Shown: positions 39,143 to 48,505, counted from the first letter of the stretch. The stretch is 64,000 nt of DNA from Roseomonas gilardii (GCF_001941945.1 NZ_CP015583.1:2921501-2985500), one strand, 5' to 3'. Notes: a model not told the origin generated them from the letters alone. A program made the numbers and translations.

Positions 39143-40615
39143 CTACATCTCCGCCGGGCCGAACCGCCCGTGCCGTTCCACCATCCCGGCGCTGGCCTCG
39201 TTCAGCCCGATCACCTCCACGCGCAGCCCGTGGCGCCGCATCTTGTTGACCACGCCCTCCAGCGCGCCGACGGCGGTGATGTCCCATAGATGCGCCCCGG
39301 TCAGGTCGATCACCACCTGCCGCGCCACCGCATCGCGCAGGTCGAAGGCATCGGCGAACATCTCGGCGGAGGCGAAGAAGACCTGCCCCTTCACCGTATA
39401 GGTCCGGATGCGGCTGGCCTCGTCGTACCGTTCCTCCACCTGCATCAGCCGCATGACCTTGAAGGCGAAGAAGACGCCGCTCAGCAGCACGCCGACGAAG
39501 ACGCCCATCGCCAGGTTGTGCGTCACCACCACCACCGCGACGGTGGCCAGCATCACCAGGCTGGACAGGCGCGGATGCGCCGCGAGGTCGCGCAGCGAGG
39601 ACCAGGAGAAGGTGCTGACCGAGACCATGATCATGATGGCCACCAACGCCGCCACCGGCACCTGCGCCACCCAGGGCCGCAGCAGCACCATCAGCACCAG
39701 CAGGAAGGCCCCCGCCACGAAGGTGGACAGCCGCCCCCGCCCGCCATAGCGCAGGTTGCCCACGGTCTGCCCGATCATGCCGCAGCCGGCGATGCCGCCG
39801 AAGGCCCCGACGGCGATGTTGGCGATGCCGAGCCCGGTGCATTCGGCGCGCTTGGAGCTGTTGGTCTCGGTCCAGTCGTCCACCACCCCGGCGGTCATCA
39901 TGGATTCCAGCAGCCCGACCATCGCCATGGCCAGCGCATAGGGGAAGATGATCCGCAGCGTCTCCAGGTTCAGCGGCACCTGCGGCCAGACCAGGGCGGG
40001 CAGCGAGTCCGGCAGGCGCCCCAGATCCGCCACGGTGCGCAGCGGCATGTCCACGCCCATGGCGATGACGGTGAGAACCACGATGCAGATCAGCGGCGAG
40101 GGGATCGCCTCGCTGATGCGCGGCACGAGATAGATGATGGCCAGCCCCAGCGCGATCATCGCATAGGTGTGCCAGGTCACGTCCATCATCTGCGGCAACT
40201 GCGCCGAGAAGATCAGGATGGCCAGCGCGTTCACGAAGCCCGTCCGCACCGAGCGCGAGACGAAGCGCATCAGCACGTCGAGCTTGAGCAGGCCGAAGAC
40301 CACCTGGATCGCCCCGCAGAGCAGCGTGGCCGCCAGCAGGTATTGCAGCCCGTGCGAGGAGACCAGCGCGGCCGCCACCAGCGCGACGGAGCCGGCGGCC
40401 CCCGAGATCATGGCGGGCCGGCCGCCGGTGAAGGCGATGACGATGCCGATCACGAAGGAGGCGAAGAGCCCCACCTCCGGATCGACGCCCGCGACGAAGG
40501 AGAAGGCGATCACCTCCGGGATCAGGGCGAAGGTGCCCACCATCCCGGCCAGGATTTCACGGTGAAGGCTGCCGCCGGTCCATTCGGCCCGGTAGCGTGC
40601 GAGGTCGAAGCTCAT
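39143..40615 (-). CDS. SulP family anion transporter with STAS domain
   Basis: A 490-residue inner-membrane SulP/SLC26-type transporter. The N-terminal membrane domain begins REILAGMVGTFALIPEVIAFS (about 19-39) and carries about eleven to twelve helices, including a GGIAGCGMIGQTVGNLRYGG segment near 252-271. A compact STAS domain follows from about residue 400 (VKGQVFFASAEMF, VVIDLTGAHLWDITAVGAL). Family members carry sulfate, bicarbonate or dicarboxylates; short proteins of this kind are often annotated as sulfate permeases but the substrate is open. The upstream 364 bases contain a long inverted repeat. Confidence 0.92.
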   Translation of the reverse strand: MSFDLARYRAEWTGGSLHREILAGMVGTFALIPEVIAFSFVAGVDPEVGLFASFVIGIVIAFTGGRPAMISGAAGSVALVAAALVSSHGLQYLLAATLLCGAIQVVFGLLKLDVLMRFVSRSVRTGFVNALAILIFSAQLPQMMDVTWHTYAMIALGLAIIYLVPRISEAIPSPLICIVVLTVIAMGVDMPLRTVADLGRLPDSLPALVWPQVPLNLETLRIIFPYALAMAMVGLLESMMTAGVVDDWTETNSSKRAECTGLGIANIAVGAFGGIAGCGMIGQTVGNLRYGGRGRLSTFVAGAFLLVLMVLLRPWVAQVPVAALVAIMIMVSVSTFSWSSLRDLAAHPRLSSLVMLATVAVVVVTHNLAMGVFVGVLLSGVFFAFKVMRLMQVEERYDEASRIRTYTVKGQVFFASAEMFADAFDLRDAVARQVVIDLTGAHLWDITAVGALEGVVNKMRRHGLRVEVIGLNEASAGMVERHGRFGPAEM

Positions 40616-40979
40616 GCGAGGCTCATGGGGGAAACTACGGTCCCGGTTCCTTGGGCCGTGTCACGCGCGGGATGCGGAGGACGGCCGGGAACCATCCGCG
40701 CCCCTGGCCCGGACTTCCCCGCCGATCCCCGGCCTTCGCTCGCAACAGGCGATCATGGGCCGCCGCACCATGTGCGACGGGTCGAAGCATGTCGTTGTTG
40801 CGAGCGCAGCCTACATCGGCCTGGTGATCCCTCTGGCCTCATGCGGCAAGGACAGGCACGAAACATGCCGGAACCGGCCGGAGCCCGATTTTGCGGTGCA
40901 GCAGGGTTAGACCCTGCCGCCGGAGGGTGCAAGCCGCCCGGCGGCGTATCGCCGGGCCGGACGGCACGCCCTCCCCCGC
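40616..40979. other. Intergenic region upstream of the SulP gene
   Basis: The 364 bases between the end of the aminopeptidase gene and the SulP start contain an 11-bp inverted repeat (CGCTCGCAACA at 40737-40747; TGTTGCGAGCG at 40796-40806). There is also a weak plus-strand frame from ATG at 40755 to 40910 whose product would have a lipobox-like IPLASC. I do not count the latter as a gene. The SulP promoter must lie here. Confidence 0.5.
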
Positions 40980-42830
40980 TCAGAGCGGCGCGCAGGCCTG
41001 TCGCAGCCAGGCCGCCACCTCGGGCTCCAGGCCCGGCGCCACCTCCGACGCCACGCGGGCATGATAGACATCCACCCACTCCCGCTCCGCCGGGGTCAGC
41101 AGCGTGGGCAGGATCAGCCGCCGCTCATAAGGTGCCAGCGTCAGCGTCTCGAAGCCCAGCCAGGGCCGCCCGGAGACCCCCTGCCCGGCCGAACGCACCA
41201 GCAGCAGGTTCTCGATGCGGATGCCATAGGCTCCGGGCAGGTAGAAGCCCGGCTCGTCGGACAGGATCATCCCCTCCTCGACCGGCACGGGCTTCGCCGC
41301 CCGCGAGAAGGCGACCGGCCCCTCATGCACCGAAAGGAAGGAGCCCACGCCGTGCCCCGTGCCATGGTCGTAGTCCATCCCGGCATCCCAGAGCGGCCGC
41401 CGCGCGATGGCGTCGAGATGCGGCCCCGCCACCCCCTTGGGGAAGGTCAGCGTGGCCAGGGCGATATGGCCGCGCAGCACCCGCGTATAGCGCTCCCGCA
41501 ACTCCGCCGGGGCCTCGCCCGGCCCGGTCCAGAGGGTGCGCGTCACATCCGTGGTGCCGTCCGGGAACTGCGCCCCGCTGTCGATCAGGTAGCATTCGTC
41601 CCGCCCGATCGCCCGGTCCGTCTCCGGCGTCACCCGGTAATGCACGATCGCCCCGTTCGGCCCGGCACCGGAGATGGCGGGAAAGGATTCCGCCCGGAAC
41701 AGCGGCAGCGCCCGGCGGAATTCCAGCAGCTTCCCGGCCGCCGTGATCTCGGTCTGCCCGCCCCGCGGCGCCTCCCCGGCGAACCAGTGGAGGAAACGCG
41801 CCAGCGCCAGAGCGTCCCGCGCATGTGCCGCCCGGGCACCCGCCTGCTCCACCGCGTTCTTGCGCGCCCGCGGCAGGCGCACCGGATCCTCCCCCGTCAC
41901 CACGGTCGCCCCCGCCTCGCGCAGCCGCATGGCGAACCAGGCCGGGGTCAGGTCGGGATCGACCCGCACCCGCTTGCCCGCCAGCGCACGCAGCGCCTCC
42001 GGCCATTCCTCCGGCATCCGCAGCGCCACGGCATTGCCGAGATGCCCGCGTAGCACCTCGTCCACCTTCGCCGGGGCGATGAACAGGTCCACCGTCCCGT
42101 CCGCCCGCAACAGGCCCTGGGACAGCGCCAGCGGCGTGTTCTCCAGATCGCCGCCCCGGATGTTCAGCAGCCAGGCGGTGCTGTGCGCGTCGGCCAGCAC
42201 CGCCGCATCCTCGCCCGCAGCCCGCAGCGCCGCGGCAGCCGCCTCGCGCTTCTCCTCCGCGCCCTGGCCGGCATGCTCCGCCGCCTGCGGCACGGCCCGG
42301 GCCATCGGCGGCGCAGGGCGGTCGGCGCCCCAGGCGGCATCCAGCGGGTTGCCGTCCAGCGGCACCAGCTCGGCACCCGAGGCCGCCAGCTTCTCCACCG
42401 CCGATTCCGGCATCAGCCGGGGGTCGTAGCCGACGCGCCGGCCCTTCGCATGCTCCCGCAGCCAGTCCGCCGCCGGTTCCTCAGTGATGTGGCGCCGCTC
42501 CCAGAGCGCGGGGTCGGTCTGCGCCGCCACCTGGGTGGTGTAGCGCCCGTCGGTGAAGACCGCTGCCCGTTCCGGCAGGACGATGGCCAGCCCGGCGCTA
42601 CCCGTGAAGCCGGTGAGCCAAGCCAAGCGCTCCGCCGAGCCCGGCACGTATTCGCCCAGATACTCGTCCGAGCGCGGCACCACGAAGCCCTCCACGCCGA
42701 GAGCGGCCAGGTTCCGGCGCAGGGCCTCCAGCCGGGCCGCCGGGAACGCCCCGGTGCCGGTGCCTGCGCTCACGAGACCGCGACCTTCGTAAACGACATG
42801 TTTCACTCCTATTTCATGACCTGAACGCAT
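40980..42830 (-). CDS. Xaa-Pro aminopeptidase (M24B)
   Basis: A 616-residue three-domain aminopeptidase P of the long, eukaryote-like type. Two creatinase-type N-terminal domains (about 25-320) precede the pita-bread catalytic domain. Dinuclear metal ligands can be read: Asp417 in LIDSGAQF, Asp428 in TTDVTRT, His493 in GTGHGVG, Glu526 in LSDEPGFY and Glu540 in IRIENLLL. It removes N-terminal residues before proline in the cytoplasm. The first about 20 residues before SAGTGTG are not conserved, so a later GTG start is possible. No partner gene overlaps it. Confidence 0.93.
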   Translation of the reverse strand: MRSGHEIGVKHVVYEGRGLVSAGTGTGAFPAARLEALRRNLAALGVEGFVVPRSDEYLGEYVPGSAERLAWLTGFTGSAGLAIVLPERAAVFTDGRYTTQVAAQTDPALWERRHITEEPAADWLREHAKGRRVGYDPRLMPESAVEKLAASGAELVPLDGNPLDAAWGADRPAPPMARAVPQAAEHAGQGAEEKREAAAAALRAAGEDAAVLADAHSTAWLLNIRGGDLENTPLALSQGLLRADGTVDLFIAPAKVDEVLRGHLGNAVALRMPEEWPEALRALAGKRVRVDPDLTPAWFAMRLREAGATVVTGEDPVRLPRARKNAVEQAGARAAHARDALALARFLHWFAGEAPRGGQTEITAAGKLLEFRRALPLFRAESFPAISGAGPNGAIVHYRVTPETDRAIGRDECYLIDSGAQFPDGTTDVTRTLWTGPGEAPAELRERYTRVLRGHIALATLTFPKGVAGPHLDAIARRPLWDAGMDYDHGTGHGVGSFLSVHEGPVAFSRAAKPVPVEEGMILSDEPGFYLPGAYGIRIENLLLVRSAGQGVSGRPWLGFETLTLAPYERRLILPTLLTPAEREWVDVYHARVASEVAPGLEPEVAAWLRQACAPL

Positions 42831-42966
42831 ATCTCAGCAGCCAGATCCGCACGAGCAAAAGCGGCGGGCGCGCTTATGTTGCTTTGCATCAAGCGCGGCA
42901 CGGCGAAGCGAGTCGAAGTCACAACGACCCACAGCCACGAACCGCGCCGCGAAAGGAACGCTAGTC

Positions 42967-43314
42967 ATGAATACCCGGATCAACCAGACCGAAGCCGCCC
43001 TGATGATGCCGATGCCCGCCAACGCCCAGGCCGAGCGCATCCAGGCCCTTCGCCAGCAGGCCCTGCAGCAGAGCGACAGCGGGATCGGCCGCTGGTTCCG
43101 CAGCCTGACCCTGCGCCTCTCCGAGGGTCTGCAGCGCCGTCGCGCCATGGCCGAGCTGCAGGAGCTGACGGATCGCGAGCTGGCCGATATCGGCCTGACC
43201 CGCGCCGACATCCCGCACCTGTTCGACCGCATGTCGCAGCAGGAGCAGGTGGCTGCCCGCGCGCCCGTGTCGCGCCCGGCCAACGACTTCGGCGGCAAGC
43301 GCGCCGCGGCCTGA
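42967..43314 (+). CDS. DUF1127 (YjiS-like) protein
   Basis: A 115-residue basic protein whose residues about 45-88 form the DUF1127 motif: RLSEGLQRRRAMAELQELTD and then RELADIGLTRADI. In other alphaproteobacteria small DUF1127 proteins bind RNA and influence phosphate, carbon or stress responses; here the role is unknown. The N-terminal 40 residues and C-terminal 25 are polar and low in structure. The ATG follows AAAGGAACG (GGAA nine to twelve bases upstream). A strong terminator lies 73 bases after the stop, so it is a single-gene transcript divergent from the aminopeptidase. Confidence 0.85.
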   Translation: MNTRINQTEAALMMPMPANAQAERIQALRQQALQQSDSGIGRWFRSLTLRLSEGLQRRRAMAELQELTDRELADIGLTRADIPHLFDRMSQQEQVAARAPVSRPANDFGGKRAAA

Positions 43315-43387
43315 AGGCACGGAGCCGGCGGGTCTCCCGCCGATCACAGGCTTGCGTTTTCCACATGGAACTTCGCCAGCCATGGTG

Positions 43388-43417
43388 AAAAGGGACGGCT
43401 TGCCGTCCCTTTTTTTG
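43388..43417 (+). terminator. Intrinsic terminator after the DUF1127 gene
   Basis: AAAAGGGACGG pairs with CCGTCCCTTTT around a CTTG loop, and the T run extends to eight bases (43410-43417). The A run on the other side makes it usable by the convergent prmA transcript too. Confidence 0.92.
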
Positions 43418-43479
43418 TGCCTGCCCGCCAGCGCCAGAAAAATTCTGCCCTGCCCGTTGCGGCACAGGACGGGCCGCCC

Positions 43480-44421
43480 TCAGCGCTTCCGCAGAACCAG
43501 GGTGGACCACGCCCCGAGGTCGATCCGCCGCTCCAGCACCAGCCCGCAGCGGCGATGCGCCGCCAGCACCATCCGCACCTGGGTGCCGAGCAGCCCGGCC
43601 AGGATCGCCGTGCCCCCCGGCGCCAGATGCGTGGCGAGGTCGCGCGCCATGGCGCAGAGCGGCCGCGCCAGGATATTGGCGAAGACGAGGTCGTAGCGGC
43701 CGTTCCGCACCACCGGATCGCGCCAGCCATCCGCCAGCTCCGCCCGGAACAGCCCGCGCAGCCCGTTCATCACCCCGTTCTCGGCGGCGACGCGGACCGA
43801 CCAGGGCTCGATATCCGTGGCCAGCACCTTCCGGTGCAGCAGCTTCGCCGCCGCCATGCCAAGAATGCCCGAGCCCGTGCCCAGGTCCAGGATGCGACGC
43901 GGCTTCCGGTGGGCGACGGCCTCGAAGGCCAGCAGGCAGCCGCGGGTGGATTCGTGCTCGCCCGAGCCGAAGGCCAGCCCCGCATCGAGCCGCAGCACCA
44001 GCCGGTCCCACTCCCGCGGATTCGGCAGGTGCGTGGGGCGGATCGTGAATCGCCGGCCGAGATCCTGTTCCGGAAAGGCCTCCACGGTGCGGGCCAGCCA
44101 GCCCTCCGCCTCGGTCGGGTGGCGCTCCGGCACGCCGGCGTCGAAGCCCGAGACCGCCGCCGCCAGGGCCAGCGCCGCGCTCAGCGCCGCCTCGTCGCCG
44201 TTCTGCTCCCAGACGCCTTCCAACCGCCAGGTCTCCTCCAGCGGCGGCTCGCGGAAATAGCCGACGGTGCGGCAGAGGCTTTCCAGCGCCGCCTCGTAAT
44301 AGGGCACCGCCTCGTCCGGGATGCCGGTCAGCACCAGCGTTTCCAGCGGAATGGCCCAGCGCGTGTTGCCCTGGGTCGGCCAATGGCCGGGCTTCTGCTG
44401 GATGGCGGTCTCGCTGCTCAT
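43480..44421 (-). CDS. prmA: Ribosomal protein L11 methyltransferase PrmA
   Basis: A 313-residue SAM-dependent methyltransferase that trimethylates ribosomal protein L11. The C-terminal Rossmann domain has the SAM loop LDLGTGSGILGM (about 178-189), an acidic ATDIEPWSV motif after it, and the FANILARPL motif (about 243-251) with the Asn typical of PrmA. The N-terminal substrate-recognition domain is longer than in E. coli, as usual for alphaproteobacteria. Its ATG shares one base with the helicase stop (TGATG), so it is co-translated as the last gene of the operon. Confidence 0.94.
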   Translation of the reverse strand: MSSETAIQQKPGHWPTQGNTRWAIPLETLVLTGIPDEAVPYYEAALESLCRTVGYFREPPLEETWRLEGVWEQNGDEAALSAALALAAAVSGFDAGVPERHPTEAEGWLARTVEAFPEQDLGRRFTIRPTHLPNPREWDRLVLRLDAGLAFGSGEHESTRGCLLAFEAVAHRKPRRILDLGTGSGILGMAAAKLLHRKVLATDIEPWSVRVAAENGVMNGLRGLFRAELADGWRDPVVRNGRYDLVFANILARPLCAMARDLATHLAPGGTAILAGLLGTQVRMVLAAHRRCGLVLERRIDLGAWSTLVLRKR

Positions 44422-46685
44422 CAGGCGCGCTCCACGAAACGGTCCAGCACGCGCTTGCTGCCGGTCTTCTCGAAATCCACGTCCAGGCGGTCATCCTCCA
44501 CCCGGGTCACGCGTCCGTAGCCGAATTTCTGGTGGAAGACGCGGGTGCCGACGGTCATGGCATCCTTGCGCGCCGGTCGCGCCTGCACCTCCCAGGCCCC
44601 CTTCTCGGAGAGCTTGGCCTCCATGATCCGTGGCCGTCCGGCGCTGATGGGACCATGCGCGAAGACGCTGGGCGCCGTCGCCATGCGCTGCCGCTGCATC
44701 GCCGAGGAACCCTCGACCTCCACCGCCTCGCGCGGCAACTCGTCCAGGAAGCGCGACGGGATGGCGGCCGACCAGTTGGCATAGATCCGGCGGTTCGCGG
44801 CATGGCTGATCACCGCGAGCTTCCGCGCCCGGGTAATGCCGACATAGGCGAGGCGCCGCTCCTCCTCCAGACCCTTGGTGCCGCCCTCGTCCAGCGCGCG
44901 CTGGTGCGGGAAGAGCCCCTCCTCCCAGCCCGGCAGGAAGACGAGGTCGAATTCCAGCCCCTTCGCCGCGTGCAGCGTCATCAGGGAGACCTTGGCCTCC
45001 GAGGCGTTCTCGTCGTTCTCGGTCACCAGCGCGACATGGTCCAGGAAACCCGCGAGGCTCTCGAACTCCCCGATCGCGCGCAGCAGCTCCTTCAGGTTCT
45101 CCAGCCGGCCCGGCGCCTCGGCCGACTTGTCCTGCTTCCACATCTCCGTGTAGCCGCTCTCGTCGAGCATGGTGGCCACCGTCACCACATGCCCCTCGCG
45201 CGCCAGCATCTCCCGCCAGCGGCTGAAGCCGTCGAACAGCTCGCGCAGCGCCGCGCGCGGCTTGGGGCGGAAGGCATCGGTGCGCGCGAGCTGCTCCGCT
45301 GCCACGGCGAGCGGGATGCCCTGCTCGCGCGCCGCCACATGCATGTGCTGCAGCCCGCTGTCGCCCACGCCCCGGCGCGGCGTGTTGACGATGCGCTCGA
45401 AGGCCAGGTCGTCGCTCGGCTGGTGCAGGATGCGCATATAGGCCATGGCGTCGCGCACCTCGGCCCGTTCGTAGAACTTCAGCCCGCCCACGACGCGGTA
45501 GGGCACGCCGAGCACGATCAGACGCTCCTCGAAAGCCCGCGTCTGGAAGCCGGCGCGCACAAGGATCGCCATCTCGCCCGCGCTGATCCCGTCGCGCTGC
45601 GCCTGCTCGATGCGCTCGCCGACCATGCGGGCCTCTTCCTCGGAGTCCCAGAGCGAGACGACACGGACCTTCTCGCCCTCCGCGTCGTTGCGGCCGGGGC
45701 GGAGCGTCTTGCCGAGCCGGCCCTCGTTCTTCGCGATCAGCCCGGCGGCGGCGGCCAGGATCGGCTTCGTGGAGCGGTAGTTGCTCTCCAGCCGCACGAT
45801 CTTCGCACCGGGGAAGTCCTTCTCGAAGCGCAGGATGTTCTCCACCTCCGCGCCTCTCCACGAGTAGATCGACTGGTCGTCGTCGCCCACGCAGCAGATG
45901 TTCCGGTGCCCCTGCGCCAGCAGCCGCAGCCAGAGATACTGCACCGTGTTGGTGTCCTGGTACTCGTCCACCAGGATGTAGCGGAAGCTGCGGTGGTACT
46001 GCGCCAGCACGTCGGGCTGGGTGCGCAGGATCTCCGTCATGTGCAGCAGCAGGTCGCCGAAATCGACCGTGTTCAGGTCCCGCAGCCGGGACTGGTAGGC
46101 CTCGTAGAGCTGCCGCGCGCGGCCATTGGCGAAGTCGCTGTCCTCCGCCGGCGTCACTCGCTCCGGCGTCAGGCCGCGGTCCTTCCAGCGCTGGATCACC
46201 GCCATCAGCCCCTGGGCCGGCCAGCGCTTCTGGTCGATGCCGCCCGCCGCCTCCATCACCTGTTTCAGCAGGCGGAGCTGGTCGTCCGTGTCCAGGATGG
46301 TGAAGGAGGAGGTCAGGCGGACATATTCCGCGTGCCGCCGCAGCATCCGGGCGCAGAGCGCATGGAAGGTGCCGAGCCAGAGCCCCTCGGCCGGGCGGCC
46401 CAGGATATGGGAGACACGCTCCCGCATCTCCTTGGCCGCCTTGTTGGTGAAGGTCACCGCCAGGACCTGGTTGGGGAAGGCCTTCCGCGTCATCAGGATA
46501 TGGGCGAAACGCGTGGTCAGCACGCGCGTCTTGCCCGTCCCCGCCCCGGCCAGCACCAGCAGCGGCCCGTCCACCGTCTCCACCGCCGCCCGCTGCTCCG
46601 GGTTCAGCTTGCCGAGATAGTCGGGCTCCGGCAGGTCCCGCAGCCCGCCACCCGCCATGGGCATCACGTCGCGGCTGTCGCTCAT
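44421..46685 (-). CDS. uvrD: UvrD/PcrA-type ATP-dependent DNA helicase
   Basis: A 754-residue superfamily 1A helicase, 3'-5', used in nucleotide-excision and mismatch repair. It begins LNPEQRAAVETVDGPLLVLA (Q motif, about 27-46), Walker A AGAGTGKT (46-53), a VDEYQDTN Walker B segment (about 234-241), GDDDQSIYSWRGA motif III region, and VSLMTLHAAKGLEFD, motif V. A Tudor-like C-terminal tail (GTRVFHQKFGYGRVTRVE) is the RNA-polymerase-interacting segment of UvrD/PcrA. The start overlaps the pentapeptide-repeat gene by ATGA. UvrD and PcrA are not clearly separable here. Confidence 0.95.
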   Translation of the reverse strand: MSDSRDVMPMAGGGLRDLPEPDYLGKLNPEQRAAVETVDGPLLVLAGAGTGKTRVLTTRFAHILMTRKAFPNQVLAVTFTNKAAKEMRERVSHILGRPAEGLWLGTFHALCARMLRRHAEYVRLTSSFTILDTDDQLRLLKQVMEAAGGIDQKRWPAQGLMAVIQRWKDRGLTPERVTPAEDSDFANGRARQLYEAYQSRLRDLNTVDFGDLLLHMTEILRTQPDVLAQYHRSFRYILVDEYQDTNTVQYLWLRLLAQGHRNICCVGDDDQSIYSWRGAEVENILRFEKDFPGAKIVRLESNYRSTKPILAAAAGLIAKNEGRLGKTLRPGRNDAEGEKVRVVSLWDSEEEARMVGERIEQAQRDGISAGEMAILVRAGFQTRAFEERLIVLGVPYRVVGGLKFYERAEVRDAMAYMRILHQPSDDLAFERIVNTPRRGVGDSGLQHMHVAAREQGIPLAVAAEQLARTDAFRPKPRAALRELFDGFSRWREMLAREGHVVTVATMLDESGYTEMWKQDKSAEAPGRLENLKELLRAIGEFESLAGFLDHVALVTENDENASEAKVSLMTLHAAKGLEFDLVFLPGWEEGLFPHQRALDEGGTKGLEEERRLAYVGITRARKLAVISHAANRRIYANWSAAIPSRFLDELPREAVEVEGSSAMQRQRMATAPSVFAHGPISAGRPRIMEAKLSEKGAWEVQARPARKDAMTVGTRVFHQKFGYGRVTRVEDDRLDVDFEKTGSKRVLDRFVERA

Positions 46686-47179
46686 TGGCAGCGTCCCATC
46701 GATCCGGCCCCACAGATTCGCGTGCCATCGGTCCAGCGCGCCCCGTCCAGGATGGCGGAGGACAAGTCCGCCCCGTCCAGCACCGCGCCCGTCAGGTCCG
46801 CGCCGCTCAGATCGGCCCGGAAGAGCCGGGCGCCCCGCAGGTCTGCCCCGTTCAGCTTCGCGCCGTCCAGCATCGCCCGCGTGAAGTCGGCACGGCGCAG
46901 GTTGGCTCCGCCCAGATCCGCCTGGCTCAGCAGGGCCGAGCCGAAGCGGGCCTGCTGGCCGTCGATCCCCCGCAGCACCGCCCCCACCATGTTGGCGCGG
47001 GAAAAGCTGGCATCGCGCAGCACCGCCCCCGTCAGGTCGGCCTCCGGCAGGTCCCGGCCGTCCAGCAGGCAGCGCCGCCAGTCCACCCCGGGGGCGGGCA
47101 GATCATTGCAGGCGGCGCGGGCGGGTGCCGCGACGGCCAGGAGGAACAGGGCGAGGAGGAGCGGAAGGGCGGGGCGCAC
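46682..47179 (-). CDS. Exported pentapeptide-repeat protein
   Basis: A 165-residue protein with a GTG start, a hydrophobic signal peptide (LPLLLALFLLAVAAPARA, about residues 5-22, cut before ACND), and then pentapeptide repeats of the A(D/N)LxX type from about 40 to 150 (ADLTGAVLRDASF, ADLGGANLRRADF, ADLSGADLTGAVL). Such repeats fold as a right-handed beta-helix. Cysteines near the N- and C-termini of the mature part (C24, C36, C157, C164 approximately) could form disulphides. The stop overlaps the helicase start by ATGA. The GTG start lacks a clear ribosome binding site. The reading frame continues far upstream but that part is a shadow of purC. Confidence 0.75.
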   Translation of the reverse strand: MRPALPLLLALFLLAVAAPARAACNDLPAPGVDWRRCLLDGRDLPEADLTGAVLRDASFSRANMVGAVLRGIDGQQARFGSALLSQADLGGANLRRADFTRAMLDGAKLNGADLRGARLFRADLSGADLTGAVLDGADLSSAILDGARWTDGTRICGAGSMGRCQ

Positions 47180-47247
47180 GCCACAGGATATAGAACGCCA
47201 GGGGAACGCGGTCGAGGAAGCCCCGCCCCCCTCGCCGCCCGCCCGGC

Positions 47248-48225
47248 CTATTTCGGGAAATACCCCGCGAGGTTCCGCCGCACCCGCGCCAGCACGTCCT
47301 CGCCCTGGGGCGGGAGCTGGAAGCGTTGTCCGGTGATCATCTCGAAGGCCCGGACATAGACGGCGGCGGTCTCCAGGATCACCTCCTGCGGGATCTCCGG
47401 GATCTCGTCCTTGTAGGGGTCGCAGCGCGCCACCACCCAGTTGCGCACGAAATCCTTGTCGAAGCTCTCCGGCTTCTCCCCCTTGCCGAACAGCGTCCGG
47501 TAGGAGCCGAGCAGCCAGTAGCGGCTGCTGTCCGGCGTGTGGATCTCGTCGGCCAGCACGATGTTGCCATCCGTGTCCGTGCCGAACTCGTATTTCGTGT
47601 CCGCCAGGATCAGCCCGCGCTCCCGCGCCAGCTCCTGCCCGCGGGCGAAGAGCTTCAGCGCATACTCGGTCAGCGTCTCCCACTGGCTCTTCGACAGCAG
47701 TCCGCGACCGACGATGTCCTCCGCCGTCAGCGGCTCGTCATGCCCGCCGTCGAAGGCCTTGCTGGTGGGCGTGATGATTGGCTCGGACAGCTTCTGGTTG
47801 TCGCGCATCCCGTCGGGCAGGACATGCCCGTACATGCGCCGCTGGCCCTTCTTGTAGAGCGTCAGGATCGAGGTCCCGGTCGTGCCGGCGAGATAGCCGC
47901 GCACCACCACCTCCACCGGCAGGATGGACAGCTTCCGCCCCACCACCACGTTCGGGTCCGGGTACTCGACGACATGGTTCGGGCAGATGTCGCGCGTCGC
48001 CTCGAACCAGTAGCGCGCCGTCTGCGTCAGCACCTGCCCCTTGAGGGGGATGGCGGCCAGGATGCGGTCGAAGGCGCTGATCCGGTCGGTCGCGATGATG
48101 ATGCGCTTGCCGTCCGGCAGGTCGTAATTGTCCCGCACCTTGCCGCGATAGTGGTTCGGCAGTTCCGGAATGGTCGCATCGCGAAGGGTCTGCTGCGCGT
48201 GCGCGGCGAGTTCTGAGAGATCCAT
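47248..48225 (-). CDS. purC: SAICAR synthase PurC
   Basis: A 325-residue phosphoribosylaminoimidazole-succinocarboxamide synthase of purine biosynthesis, joining aspartate to CAIR with ATP. Motifs include [20 protein letters not shown] (about 28-47), the [21 protein letters not shown] region with VVRGYLAGT after it (about 90-118), and [11 protein letters not shown] (about 208-218). This longer type resembles the fungal Ade1-like form and is usual in some alphaproteobacteria, where a second, shorter PurC may also occur. The start at 48225 matches the family N-terminus; upstream codons do not. A 14-bp perfect palindrome lies about 90 bases upstream. Confidence 0.95.
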   Translation of the reverse strand: MDLSELAAHAQQTLRDATIPELPNHYRGKVRDNYDLPDGKRIIIATDRISAFDRILAAIPLKGQVLTQTARYWFEATRDICPNHVVEYPDPNVVVGRKLSILPVEVVVRGYLAGTTGTSILTLYKKGQRRMYGHVLPDGMRDNQKLSEPIITPTSKAFDGGHDEPLTAEDIVGRGLLSKSQWETLTEYALKLFARGQELARERGLILADTKYEFGTDTDGNIVLADEIHTPDSSRYWLLGSYRTLFGKGEKPESFDKDFVRNWVVARCDPYKDEIPEIPQEVILETAAVYVRAFEMITGQRFQLPPQGEDVLARVRRNLAGYFPK

Positions 48226-48315
48226 GCCTGGTCTCGTCCCCGGAGAGAGGGCCCCCCGCCGGCGGCAGGGGAAGTGATGTGCGGCTATGCCCCGGCGCCG
48301 GGCAGGAGGGCAATG

Positions 48316-48329
48316 CCCGTCATGACGGG
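48316..48329. promoter_or_regulatory. Operator-like palindrome upstream of purC
   Basis: CCCGTCATGACGGG is a perfect 14-bp palindrome, 91 bases upstream of the purC start. It has the form of a dimeric repressor site. No known regulator is assigned. Confidence 0.4.
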
Positions 48330-48474
48330 TGCCACCCGCCCCGCCCGGCCCATGAGAGGGACCAGGGGAAGACCGACCTGACGATCCCGGCAGGATCTTC
48401 TCCATCCGGCCCGCCGGGCAGGATGGTTTTCACCGCATACGGTACTGGCGGGGATGCTTCGCCCTGCCGGTGAC

Positions 48475-48505
48475 GTGGCCACCCCCCGGGGGGGGAGCCT
48501 GCCAC
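48475..48505 (-). terminator. Candidate terminator hairpin after metF
   Basis: On the minus strand GTGGC...CCCCCC pairs with GGGGGG...GCCAC, starting about 24 bases beyond the metF stop. The stem is interrupted by unpaired bases and no T run follows. Confidence 0.35.

Noticed and set aside
40755-40910. Small lipoprotein gene on the plus strand
   Set aside because: The 51-residue product has a lipobox-like IPLASC, but the n-region is poor, no ribosome binding site is clear, and the segment overlaps the inverted repeat before SulP.
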